NCBI GenBank assembly: GCA_004352715.1
Contig: SCFE01000071.1
Location: 1,460,780 to 1,524,779 of the forward strand
Reading direction: 5' to 3'
DNA length: 64,000 bases
Source of the DNA: Hofstenia miamia
Lineage: Eukaryota > Xenacoelomorpha > Acoela
Shown: positions 51,066 through 62,689 of the stretch, in pieces
Layout: every line of letters starts with the position of its first letter
Position numbering within the stretch: the first letter of the stretch is position 1
Position numbers and translations under genes: made by a program
Notes under the pieces: generated by a model
Seen by the model: the letters and a program-made list of their open reading frames with translations, nothing else
Told to the model about the DNA's origin: nothing
The model's database searches: none

Positions 51066-51533
51066 CATAAATTATGGCAGATGCTTACATCAGAGATAGA
51101 ATTGGATCGGTTTGGTTCGGGAAAAGTCCTGGGCGAATCGAGTTACTAATTACAATTATATATTTAAGTCGCAATGATATTTTTGAAATCCTAGTTTCAG
51201 AAATTTTAGTTCTTTCTCTGTTGACACATCAGAAGAAAAATTTAAGCAATCCTTACTTTTAGTGTTGACACATCAGAAGAAAAATTTAAGCAATCCTTAC
51301 TTTTAGATATTGTTAAGTGGGTTTATGTTTCGCATGTAGAAAACTGTGAACGCCTCTGCTCACAAAAGCATTTGTTATCATTCTGGATTGAATATTAATT
51401 GTAACTTATTCCAAGATAGATTCTGGAATATGTCAGCCTTTACATGGTATCACTAATTGTGATTTACGAAGTGATTTCTGTTTCTAATGACATCCTATAA
51501 GCTTTCTGGAAAATACATAAAAACAAATTGTAT

Positions 51534-51695
51534 ATGCTTAGTAGCAAGAAGTGGGTCGTACCCCGTGCCACTTTTTTCTGATTGGTCGAGAGGTGGAGTG
51601 AAGGCCTTGCCACTTTTTTCTGATTGGTCAAGAGGTGGCGGCACGGCCGTGCTACTTTTTTCTGATAAGTCGAGAGGGACCTTTGCTCTCTGTTG
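51534..51695. repeat. Left inverted-repeat end with three 42-bp CCAAT-bearing units
   Basis: Three units start at 51566, 51608 and 51650 with a 42-bp period, each containing TGCCACTTTTTTCTGATTGG or a variant. ATTGG is the reverse of the CCAAT box. The third unit has ATAAG instead. It is followed by TTGGCGGGG, an E2F-like word. The region 51534-51645 is the inverted counterpart of 55821-55900. GC content is clearly higher than in the surrounding DNA. The open frames through it on both strands follow from 42 being a multiple of three. Confidence 0.7.
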
Positions 51696-54600
51696 GGCAA
51701 TGTATATTGGCGGGGGTGTATCTCTGACGTCATTTGAATGTTTTGTTGGCATTGTTTGCAGTCTATTGTTTAAATGTAACCAATTTTTTTAGAAGTTGAG
51801 GAATTTTCGAAAATCTCATGAGATTAGAATTGTTGCAATCTATTGTTCAAAATGTAACCAATTTTTTTACTTGCTTATTTACGTGGACTAACTTAGCTTG
51901 CATGTTTTATTTTCTTTACATACTTCATACTTGCATTTTGTTTAATGTATTTGACTCGCTTATTTATGTGGCTTAATTTAGTTTACATACTTGTTTTTTT
52001 ATTAACACACATGACATTGGAAAATACCACATCACACATTAATTTACTTTAAATTGTTTAGTTTACATACTTGTTTTTTTATTAACATACATGACATTGG
52101 AAAATATCACATCAATTTAGTTTACATGTTTACTTTACAGACTTGTTTTATTCGGTAAAATTTAATAACAAATGTTTGAATCAGAGAGATAATAATACTC
52201 GTTAGAAGCGTAATGGCTTATTTCGGTAATAAAGCAAAATAATTTTTCGGAAAAAACCAAAAACTAGTTTATGCAAAAACTCGCAATTTCTAATATTTAA
52301 TAAACGTACGTGGTAAATCCCACCTAACTGTTTAAGACAAGACAAAAATGTAATTTATTCTACACTTTGCATATAATGACCATGCATATCACACTATTAA
52401 ATTTGTTTATTGTGTTAGTTTATCATCATTGTTGGGATGGGAATGCTGTGGGAAACATACGCTATGTGTAGTTGCACGTTATGAATTTCACACGGTATTA
52501 TCTAAATTAATGATTAATAAATTAAGTGATAGATCACAGTATAAAACACATGACTATTAAAAGTTTGAACAAATTAAATTAAAAATGTGTATTAACAAAC
52601 AAACAACGTTTCTATTTATGATAAAGTATATAATAAATTTAACATCGAACTGCAAATTCTCAGCAATTCATTAAAATAAAATTGATTACGTTTTGAAAGA
52701 AATATCCGTAAAACACTAGAGATGATATTGTAAAAGTGTTAAGAATCAAAACAATATCTGAGATTTAATTATAAAAATAGCTTACCACGAAGTTTGAAAT
52801 CTTTCATCAATTTGAAATTCCATTATGCCGGCTGTGCATATTCTTGTGTTGAAAGTTGCATGCTTTAATAATGTAAACATATTTTATCTATGGCCATTGT
52901 TCAACTGTCAGAATGTAACAAATTATAAAAACAGTATAGCCGTGTAAAATTCCATTATGCTGCTGTGTTTACAAAGTTGCATCTCTCTACAGACAATTGT
53001 TAACATTGCGTAATTTGTTATCTGTTGTTCAAATGTCAAAATGTATCCAATCGTAAAGATTAATATCTACCAAACATCAAATCCAAATCAATTTAAAAAT
53101 TACCACAATTAATTAAAACATTTTGAATTCATATAAAACTAGAATTTTTTCACAAGTTGGAAAACAATCTCAATTATTACATGTTTTTCCCAATTTATAC
53201 AATTAATGTAAATGAAAAATGCTACAGAACTAAAATGTTAATAAAGTAAAACGATTTATCAATCACCGACACTGGTACAAATGAAATAAATATTTTTTCA
53301 ATACGTATTTCTCGTTGAATTCAAGAAGAAAATATTTCCAAGTAGGAATTTTTATATGAAATGTTTCAAGATTGTTGATAACATGTTTTGTTATTAGTGT
53401 CGCAAATTGGTTGTTAACGTTTATTGATATACATATACAAAACGCTTAAAAATATTTATTTTATATTATAAGAAATTGCTTACATCTTAAAATTTCATTG
53501 GTGTCTATTATATTAAGAATTGTATAAATAACCGGCATATGACTTTCCACGTTTGTAGGCTTAAATTTTTATAACGTTTTTTAACTTTTGTGACCTACAT
53601 TCCTTTTCCGACGTTTTTTCACTTTTGTGACTTACATTTCTTTTCTGACGTTTTTTTTACTTTTGCGACTTACATTAAAAAACTTTTTCTCAACGATGAC
53701 ATGGGGATTGGGAACAGTGCTATTGGAAAACGTATTGTATTACAGTTTAGTAAATAGAAAATGTATAGTTTTGCTTTCACTCTTTTTCTACATGTACTAG
53801 TTTTATGTTAATATGTTTGATAAATTATTACATTTCATAAACATTTAATATAAAAAATGTAAACTCCTACGTTGTAAATAGGTAAAAATCGATAGTATTC
53901 TCTAAACTGATAAATGTCAATGTTTTCCCTAGCTATTAATTTAACATGCAATTGGCATTCAAATTTAGCATGAGGGAAGGATGATTGAAATAAAGTAATC
54001 GCTAGTTTAGTAAATATAATAATACTATTTATTATACAATGAGAATGTAAAAATGATTTGTACGTGTTTCATTAGTGGTAGATTTCTAGAGATACATCTC
54101 ATCAACTAAGTTAAATAAGTGTAATATTAGATGCATGTTATGTATAATATAATTAGAGATAAAATAACTATACACATTAATTCGCCTGTTAATATACAAA
54201 ACTAACGATTTGTTTTACCTTTTCGAAAAAAAATATTTGCCTTCGGGATATTTAATTTTCCTTTTGTTGATTTGTTTTGCCTTTTCGAAAAAAAATTAGT
54301 TGCCTTTGGGATATTTAATTTAAATATCAATTTTAAGACATTCTACAAATCAATGATTGTTAAAGTACTTGCAGTTGTATAATAGTTTATGAATTTAAAA
54401 TAAAAACTTTATAATGATTGAGAAAGGGTTACCATTCACATTTTTTTCAGTCGATGAGTAAATTTTGATAATCGCAAATGAATACATAACGCCATCTTAA
54501 AAACGAATCAATTAGATGTCATGAAACTCGCAAAACATTTTTATTTACAAAAAGACTAACACATTTTCATAAAAAAATACATTGACGCAAAAATGATTAA

Positions 54601-55820
54601 ATTAATTGATTTTACAAAACACATAGTCGTACACAGTTTGCATGAAAAAAAGTAAATTCTTAAATTGAAAAGAAATATCAAAGCTATATAAAAAAATTTA
54701 AGTATACGTATAGTACTTAAAACTTAATTTAATTAAAATATACTTATAATTGTTTATGAGATTATAAAAACATAACAGCAATCGTTAAATGATTTAAACT
54801 ACATTTTGTACATTAGCTATTAAAACAACTTATGAACATTTTCTAAATATAGAAATAAATAGCTTAAATTACAATTATCAGGAGCAGATAAAATAAAATA
54901 AATAATTCTTCATGGCAGTTTACTCATTGTATTCAAATATAAAATTTATGTCTCGTAATATGCAATTAGGAAAACCGGATTTTAACTCAATTTCCCTAAT
55001 AAATGTTTTAAAATCATATAGAGATTGAGAATTAATCTGATCTTGTTAGAGTTTCTAAAGCATAGCATTAGAGAGAATACCAATATATTTTGAATTTCCA
55101 AGTATTTTCCACTATTTGAGAATCTAAAATATGTATTTTTATTACTAGATTTAGTTCCAGTTTTTGATATACTGCTACGGGTTTTAATAGATCTGACACT
55201 TCCTTTGTTATGGTTTCTTTAGCACATGTTTTAAGACAATTGCCAAATATTCGTTTTGCATAACGTTTTGACTTTGCATGCACCTCAACTTTACGTTTCT
55301 AAATGCATAGATCTCAAAATTATATTCCAAAAAATAATGTGAAAGAAGAAATTGACCTTAGATTTTGTAATGTCTTAAGTTTTGTTTTTTGGATTTATTT
55401 TCTCTATGATGCTTTCGCAATGATGTGTGATTAGAAGCAATTCTCCTTTACAAAATATATTTTCAACAAGTCTAAAACAAATTTTTGTTAGCAAACATAT
55501 TAAATGTGTGAAATTTTTATATAATTTTGTAATCACATGAAACAAAATTAGTAATATCAAATTTTTAAAATACAAAAATAACTTACATTATTGAATGAAT
55601 TCAACCGTCACCACTTCATTAATTGTGAAAACTGAATAATGTGTTAAAATGACGATATCTTTTCGTCATAGACATTTAACAAAATCCAAATTTTATGACA
55701 GTTTTAGTATAAACTTTAAAAAAGTAGAAAGAAAAACGTACATACACTTAAATTCGACATTTCCTTGTTGTATATTCAGAGTGATCTATTTCGAAGCGTT
55801 AAAGGTTTTGTTTTTAAAAG
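51696..55820. repeat. ORF-free block rich in local tandem duplications
   Basis: Very AT-rich and without supported genes. Direct duplications: TCTATTGTT..TGTAACCAATT at about 51762 and 51839; an 80-bp unit at 51981 and 52061 (GTTTACATACTTG); about 132 bp at 52816 and 52948 (AATTCCATTATG); a 37-bp unit three times from 53574 (ACGTTTTTT..ACTTTTG); and a 62-bp unit at 54207 and 54269 (GATTTGTTTT..CCTTTTCG). Together with the inverted repeats outside, this may be a single large non-autonomous element. Confidence 0.55.
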
Positions 55821-55900
55821 GGGCACGGGCTTGCCGCCACCTCTTGACCAATCAGAAAAAATTGGCACAGGGTACGACCCACTTCTTACTACTATGCTTG
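55821..55900. repeat. Right inverted-repeat end, partner of 51534-51645
   Basis: The reverse complement reads AGTAGTAAGAAGTGGGTCGT then TGATTGGTCAAGAGGTGGCG, as in the left copy, with one 42-bp unit instead of three. Homology stops at both sides at about the same places, which fits terminal repeats of an element or an inverted duplication. Confidence 0.65.
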
Positions 55901-56880
55901 CACTTCAAATTAATTTAGCCTAAATGCATGGAGTTTAATCAGAGAGAAACTGCTCTTCTTCAGTGTTAAATGTTACAGACTATCGTTCAAGCTTAGATCC
56001 AGTAACAGCTGAGGCGTTACATTAGAATTATAAATTCCGATCATTATCTGGAAACTGTGAAGGGATTCTAAAATTTTTATATATTATAATGCAGTTTGTT
56101 ATATTTCTGATCTTACTTAATAATTTTTTTCACATTAAAGTAATAGTATCTAATCTTGAGCAATCCAAACCCGGATCACTAAAAGCTGCCAATTTTCATT
56201 TACTTCTAAGTTTACGATAATCAAAAATCAACTGTTATTATTATGCTTATGCAATGGCAGGAAAAAAGCGTTAATTTTTGAAAATAGTAGTAATATTTTT
56301 GTTATAATTATGTTATTCTATCTGTTTGTAATTAGTCACAATTGAAAAAAAATCACTGCATCCCAATCAATTAATTTTGCATCAACATACTAGATTTGAT
56401 CCATTTTGAAAATTGTTAAGATAAAAATTCCTTAAAACTAGCAATATATAATGCGGAAATGGAATTTTTCCTGTTGTTTATGAAAATTTATATAGTATTG
56501 TGAAATTAGTAAAAGGTCTAAATGCATTCATCTTAATATATATTAATAATCTTTTTCAGTAACTCAATTGTTTTCTGACGCGATTTGATTGTTCACTAAG
56601 CGGCGCTTTTAACCGCACTTGTCGCCACTAGCGCTTTATTAGTTTTTTTTGCGCCCTTATGCAGCTTACGCTTGCGCTTGTGAATACACTGGTGTATTCC
56701 TATTCTTGCACGCATGTTTTTCAAAAAATTGAAACCTAGTTTAAGTGGGCTCTGGAAATTTGTGAAAAAGCTAGCAAAGCAATAGATTTCATTCCTGCAA
56801 CTACCCTTCCTCTAAGACAGCTAATCACTTTAATAATTTAGTAAACCTTAAGAAATTAATGAATTGCTACCTTACAAATA
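55901..56880. other. No gene recognised
   Basis: AT-rich DNA. At 56590-56690 a series of GCGCTT and CGCACTT words resembles 50275-50345 in the same order, so both are probably copies of one old repeat. Confidence 0.35.
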
Positions 56881-56899
56881 AATCCGAAATTTAACAGCG

Positions 56900-57090
56900 T
56901 TTTCGGGAGGTAAAAATTTTCACAAACATATTTTGAAACGTTCATTTATCATAGTGCTATCAACAACTGGAATATGCTTCCAAAAATTATTAAAATAATA
57001 AAGAATATGTTATCCTATATTTTTAAGTCATTTAAAAATCAATTACAAAATTTTTTTAATAAAACAGATGTATATATATATATATATATA
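56900..57090 (+). mobile_element. LINE 3' tail ending in (TA)n, copy 1
   Basis: One frame reads INNWNMLPKIIKIIK and then FKSFKNQLQNFF, the closing motif (NWN-LP ... F-K-L) of CR1/Jockey-type reverse transcriptases. It runs into a (TA)n tail, which suits elements that end in a microsatellite. Cut by an 11-N gap at 57091-57101. Confidence 0.6.
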
Positions 57091-57232
57091 NNNNNNNNNN
57101 NATATTGGATAATTTGAAAAGTGAAAGTGATGCGAGATTGATTCTAACTCTGTGTACAAATTTTCCATTTTTATTTTGTATAGTAATGAGTCAGTGTCGG
57201 AATACAACAAAGTAATCCTGTTTTTGAAAGAN

Positions 57233-57380
57233 CATTTATCATAGTGCTATCAACAACTGGAATATGCTTCCAAAAATTATTAAAATAATAAAGAATATGT
57301 TATCCTATATTTTTAAGTCATTTAAAAATCAATTACAAAATTTTTTTATTAAAACAGATGTATATATATATATATATATA
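57233..57380 (+). mobile_element. LINE 3' tail, copy 2 (possibly an assembly duplicate)
   Basis: Repeats 56943-57090 with about one difference, again ending in (TA)n, and begins immediately after a single N at 57232. A real tandem insertion is possible, but an unmerged contig overlap or a second haplotype explains it more simply. Confidence 0.7.
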
Positions 57381-57782
57381 AGAAAAATCTTAGGTGTGAT
57401 TTATATTTCATAATAGCGATTACATTACTTGCTTAGGTCATTAGATATCTGATATCCACAATGAGAGATTTAAGTAAGTTACAGTAACCTGAATTGATAT
57501 TTTCTCTACGAAATCCATGCACATATAATATAAATAAGAAAATGTTTAGAAATATTTACAGTATGATATCAAAATTGAGTAACAAACAATGATGATTCGT
57601 CATGATTCGATTTCATTTTAATAATAATAAACACAACTAAACGTCTGCTATAGCACGTAATATTACCAATCTTAAAATTCTAAGGAATAGTCTTTAATAT
57701 TGGCCTTAAGATCATAAGGCAATAAAATTAATTGCTCAGACAGCTTACTTTTAGCTTCGACTTTCAGGGATCGCGTCGACGG

Positions 57783-59260
57783 TGGGCCTTAGCCCCCAAT
57801 ATTCTGCGAAAGAAATTTTTTTAGATTTTGTTGTAGTATTTTGCTGCTTTGAATTACAATGTGAGAACTTCAAATTAATATTAACACATTCGGTTTTCAG
57901 AGGAGCCTTGAGGCACACAACGCTTTTTGCTAGAGTTATTTCTTTGCATTACGTTGCCATTCTAAGTTATTTAGCAAGCTTTCAAAAAAAAATTTCTTCA
58001 TATTTTAGGAATTTTTGGCACTTCAATAAAAAATTCTTGCAGCGATCTCTGGCTTTCACAGACTAAAATGGCTGAAGTGAGGTCCTGTTTACTTCTATTT
58101 TAACATATGCGTATTTTGTACATGGAAGAGTGCACTTTTCAATTTCAGTGAAATTTTTTGCCTAATCTTGTGGAATTCCGGGCTCACATCCAAATAATAA
58201 TTTAAACAATTTACAGTGTAATATATCCCTTAATATTTTATTGATTGCTCTATTAGTCCATTTCCTTGGGGATGATATGGTGTTATCAATGACTGCTTTA
58301 TCCCACATTTTTTTATCAAACACCCCTCTATCTGAATGAATATACGTAGGTGGTTCAAAATCTATACATCCTATGATTTTCTATTTTTTCGCATTGTGAG
58401 GCCTCAGTTGATTCCTTCCAACACGGTGCATGATCAATTAATGTTACAATAAACTTATAGCCCTTTGAACTTTGAAGACGTGCAACTATATCAACAACTA
58501 AAAATTCTCAAGGTTGCACTATTGGATGACATGCTATTGATGACTTTGCACGATTACATATGCCACATTTTCAAATCAGTTCACTGATACATTCGCTCAT
58601 TTATGGAAAATGATTACCCTTTTCTTTAATTGAACTCATGCATTTCTTAACACCAATGTAACCGGATTTTTCTTGTTTTAATAAAATGATTTCACAGTCT
58701 AAGGATGTCCAAGTTACACAACAAAACAATTTTCCCATTGGTTTTGCATTTGTATCCAGAGATAAAGTATTATTTCCAGTTAACATCAAACGAAACATTC
58801 CATCCGCAAATGCATTATCACTTCCCTTTTTGTACTTTATCAAAGGCTTTCTTACTAATTTTCTTCCAAAAGTCTTTAATAGAAATGTTTCAAAGCGAGA
58901 ATAACGGCTAATAATTCTCTATCCAAAGTAAATAATTTCCTTCAGATGTATTCAATATTTTGCTGAAGTATTCTATTGGTACATCGTTTTGTTTTAAAAA
59001 TGCTCCTGTTGCAATATTGTTTGCATCACATTCTAAATAGATTTTGTAGTCTTGTAATTTTTTTGTAAATATAGTTATTTGAAATCATTCTGAATAAAGA
59101 GTATCTTATCTTAAATAAAAGCTTGTTCTAAATTAGGATGTTGCCATGTAACATTAACATTTAACAATTCTTTGATCTTAAAAATGATTTTAAAGTTTCA
59201 TTTTCCCATTCAAAGGCTTTCTCTCAAGCTGGTGAGCATAATGATAATTGGGGACGTGCG
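57783..59260 (-). pseudogene. Ty3/Gypsy LTR-retrotransposon pol relic (RT end, RNase H, integrase)
   Basis: Minus strand, 5' to 3': near 59230 a weak match to the end of the reverse transcriptase and RNase H start; near 59010 VPIEYFSKILNTSEGNY, the RNase H region; at 58843 IKYKKGSDNAFADGM, the conserved end of RNase H; near 58560 CGICNRAK, the CxxC of the integrase zinc motif; near 58495 EFLVVDIV, with the first integrase Asp. Later integrase pieces follow to about 58200 and beyond. Stops and shifts occur throughout, the last catalytic Glu was not seen, and no LTRs or gag were identified. Inactive relic. Confidence 0.75.
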
Positions 59261-59299
59261 AGAACAGCTTAGCCTTTCATGAGTTTTTTCAAAGACATA

Positions 59300-61008
59300 C
59301 ATTTATCAAATAAATGTTGACATAACTAACAATGAACATGAACTGCATTTAATTTATTATTAAAAATGTTTACATTGATTAATAGAGGCAAAAAAGGTTC
59401 CTTGAGATTTTTGACACTCGTTCATAGTGAAACAAGTCATTTAATTACAAGACCAAAAGAACATATTAAGGGACATCTTGTAGTTTGCTTTAAATTTGTT
59501 GCCGCAATTTTGTACTGGTGATGATTTTTAATAATCGATGACGTTGTGATTTGTTCTTATATATATTTATATATATATATATATATATATAAACTAAGGC
59601 CTTTAACTAATACTTCTTTTCCACTGTACATCTTACAGCCATGTGTTTGCATGTGTAGGTAAGAATTAAAATGTTCCCTAAGGTTTTACTGTTAACAAGT
59701 GCCCACACATTCAAAAACAGCCGCCTTATCGATAGCTCTGAGTATAAATGCTTATCAGGTAATTGCAATAGTAAGAGATGTATACATGTATAATATAAAA
59801 AGAGGATGTCTTATATGTAAATACCTGCTAAGAATCGGTTCAATTCTTTTTCATTGAAGAATGACTTGGCAAATGTAATTTATGTGCAAAGTGTGTGCTT
59901 GAATGAATTTGACAAAGGCGCACTGTAATCACGGCCTGGCGATGAGTGACGTAGCAGGCTAAAACTCCAGGAGGAGCTGACACATTTTTAGGTGGGATAT
60001 TTATTTAGTCATAATTGCTGTTGATAATTTTCTGCAAAATATTAAGACTTGAAAATTAGAAGTATAATCAAATGTAAAGAAAAAAGATTTCCCTTCGAAG
60101 CTTTAATGAATCATAATTATCAACTTGAGGTAGAGGTTCCTTTTATAGAGCTAATTAAGCCAAATTTTGCTTCTCGAAAACCCATACATAAAAGAAGCAG
60201 TTAAAGCTTGTTCATGTTTCTATGGGCTTTTGGAATCTTGATCACCTGAACATTACAAATGGAAACAATTTAAATTTTTTTATAAAATTTAAATTTTTAA
60301 TTAAAAATAGTGAATTTTTTTAAGCAATTCAGTCTCGGAAATATAATTTAGTACAAAGTTTCACTTTCACCAATAGTTTTTTTCCTATCTCAGTATTTCT
60401 AAATATCATAATAGGCTTTAAAAAAATTGCTTGAGAATTTTGAAAAAATAAGTTTGCCCTTTTGAACTACCATGGGTATTCGCAAAAAATTGCTTCCACG
60501 AAAAAGTGAGCAAATCAGTATCTACAAGTGTAAATTAGTATACATTAAAACGGCTTTCAAATTCATTTTCAATTAAATTTACAGCCTGACAGACAAAGAC
60601 TAACAAAAGGAGTTTCATGTAAATCAGAAGGCCGCCACGACTTTGAGGTTCTTCATCAAGGTTGCTGATTCGTGGATATCTACTTTGTATGGATCAGACA
60701 TTTTTGTAGATATTCATGGATTATTTTTGATCAAAAACAATGGCTAGCAGATAAATTCATTCATACTTATGGTAAATTCTTAAAAATGAGTAGACAACTC
60801 AGATATTTTGTGGTATATAACTGCCGATATACGTGTGTACCAATCACACAACACTATGGGAGCTAACTAAGTGTTATTTTCAATCGGAATGAATCAACTG
60901 CGTAGGTTACAGGGACGTCTGAGTATATGTATTCGGCGTGAATTGATTCATGAAATTTTTGTTGATTGGATTGGATATTGATAGGAAAATATTCGATCCC
61001 CGTCAACC
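59300..61008. other. No gene recognised
   Basis: AT-rich DNA with a (TA)n run at 59570-59591. The frame at 60672-60866 has no recognisable motif. Confidence 0.4.
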
Positions 61009-61809
61009 TTGTTCCCCATTCCATCCTCCTCGAATAGCTCATCTATCTCTACAGAGCCAATCCATAGTCTCAAAAAAAGTGCGCACTCTACTAATTTAAG
61101 ATGGTCCGCTAATATTAAAGTTCTTGCAGAAAATTACCGACCAATTTCAGTATTAACAATAATTAATAAAATATTTGAAAAATTATTATTCAACCAAATT
61201 AACCTATATGTGGAACAAAATGAATTAATATCAAAACATCAGTTTGGATTTCAAAAAGATACCTCTACAAATGATGCCTTACTTTATGCTGTTGAAGACT
61301 GGAGATCAAAACTAGATAGGAATGAAAAAATATATATAGCATCATTAGATATTTCAAAGGCATTTAATTCAATAAACCATTCTATTTTATTGGAAAAGTT
61401 AAAGCAGATTTATAATTTTAGTGATTCATTAATAGAATTATTAAATAGTTACTTAAGTAATAGATATCAGTATGTGAAACTCAACGAAGAAATATCAAAT
61501 TCATTAGAAATAAACCATGGAGTACCACAAGGATCAGTACTGGGTCCATTACTATTTAAGTTATATGTAAATGATATGGATCAGCACATTAATAGTAATC
61601 ATGTACAATTTGCAGATGATACTCTTATTTATTGTAATGATATTTTAAATTTACAGGAAAATGTTGAAAAATTGCAATCATTCTTTAATAATAATTTGTT
61701 AAAATTAAATATTGAAAAAACTATATTTATGGTAATTAAGAATAGAAGAAATGAATCAACATTAGAAAGTATTAAGATATGTAACAACATCATTCACGAA
61801 TCACCAAAA
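61009..61809 (+). mobile_element. Non-LTR retrotransposon reverse transcriptase fragment
   Basis: An uninterrupted frame encodes most of an RT domain: ENYRPISVLTIINKIFEKLL, then HQFGFQKDTSTNDAL, ASLDISKAFNSINH (first catalytic Asp), NHGVPQGSVLGPLLF and VQFADDTLIYC, where FADD is the catalytic box. The order and the FADD form fit CR1/Jockey-type LINEs. There is no endonuclease upstream in this frame, and the 3' side is cut by a single N at 61810. The intact catalytic motifs suggest a younger copy than the other LINEs here. Confidence 0.9.
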
Positions 61810-61878
61810 NGTTGTTGTTGTTGTCTTGGTTTCCACATCTATTCCTTCCTTACACATTTCCTTGAATAAAGTTTGACG

Positions 61879-62205
61879 TCAATCCATCTGTACTTCGGCC
61901 AAAATATCTCTTTCCTCTTTATTACTCAAGAACAGACAACAAGTTCTTGGTAATATGGGTTTCGTTTGCCGCATGATGTCATCCTCTGTATAATGTATCA
62001 GATCCTCGCTTTGGGATTGCTCAGTTCTTACCGATTTTTGAATGGTTCTTCCGTTTTCCATGAATTGGGCTTCTTGATTTTTGAAAAAATCTACTGAAGT
62101 TTAGTGGGTTGCCAGTTCCGATTATTCTTCAGGGATAAAAATTTCGGACATTCTGGCTGTCTCCTCTTCTTCAAATCTCCAAGATCTCATATTTTTCAAA
62201 CGGAG
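61879..62205 (-). CDS. Unrecognised minus-strand ORF region
   Basis: A 60-codon frame (61879-62061) reads TEQSQSEDLIHYTEDDIMRQ and CLFLSNKEERDILAEVQMD. Upstream codons to about 62205 (RSWRFEEEETARMSEIF) look protein-like too, with one stop between. The acidic, mixed composition is unlike random AT-rich frames. It could be an exon or a decayed gag-like protein. No family recognised. Confidence 0.3.
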
Positions 62206-62689
62206 CCATGATACTAATTTATGGCCCATACAAACCAAAGTTTGGTTATACTATCATATCTGAAAGTTATTATTACCTTATTTGGTCGCTATTGCAATTA
62301 CTATGATCATTAAACAGAAGTCTCCCTCTCTCTCGATCCTCTGGGTATTATCAGAAGATAAAAGTGCAGATTACTCAAGCAGACTGCAATTTCTTTGATG
62401 AACTAATATTTCGTTTTTCTTTGTATATCACATATATACCTGACAGCATTTGTATTAGCATTTTTGTACTCCTATGAATATCCTAAGGTTCTCACTATTG
62501 AAAAAATAAAATATATAAACGCTATAAACCCTATATCGTAAGTCACAGATTTTTGGGCTATACACTTATATTAAAAACTTTTATCAAGAAAACGAATTTC
62601 GATTATTAGATGAACTGGATAGACGACGCTATTTAACGCTACTTACCCGAATCCATACCTAGTTCTGTCATAATTCAATTTGTTTTGTT

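Noticed and set aside
51464-51792. Three overlapping ORFs with repeated PLFSDWSRGG or DQSEKSG motifs
   Set aside because: The 42-bp DNA repeat is a multiple of three and opens several frames on both strands. No flanking exon signals; explained by the repeat.
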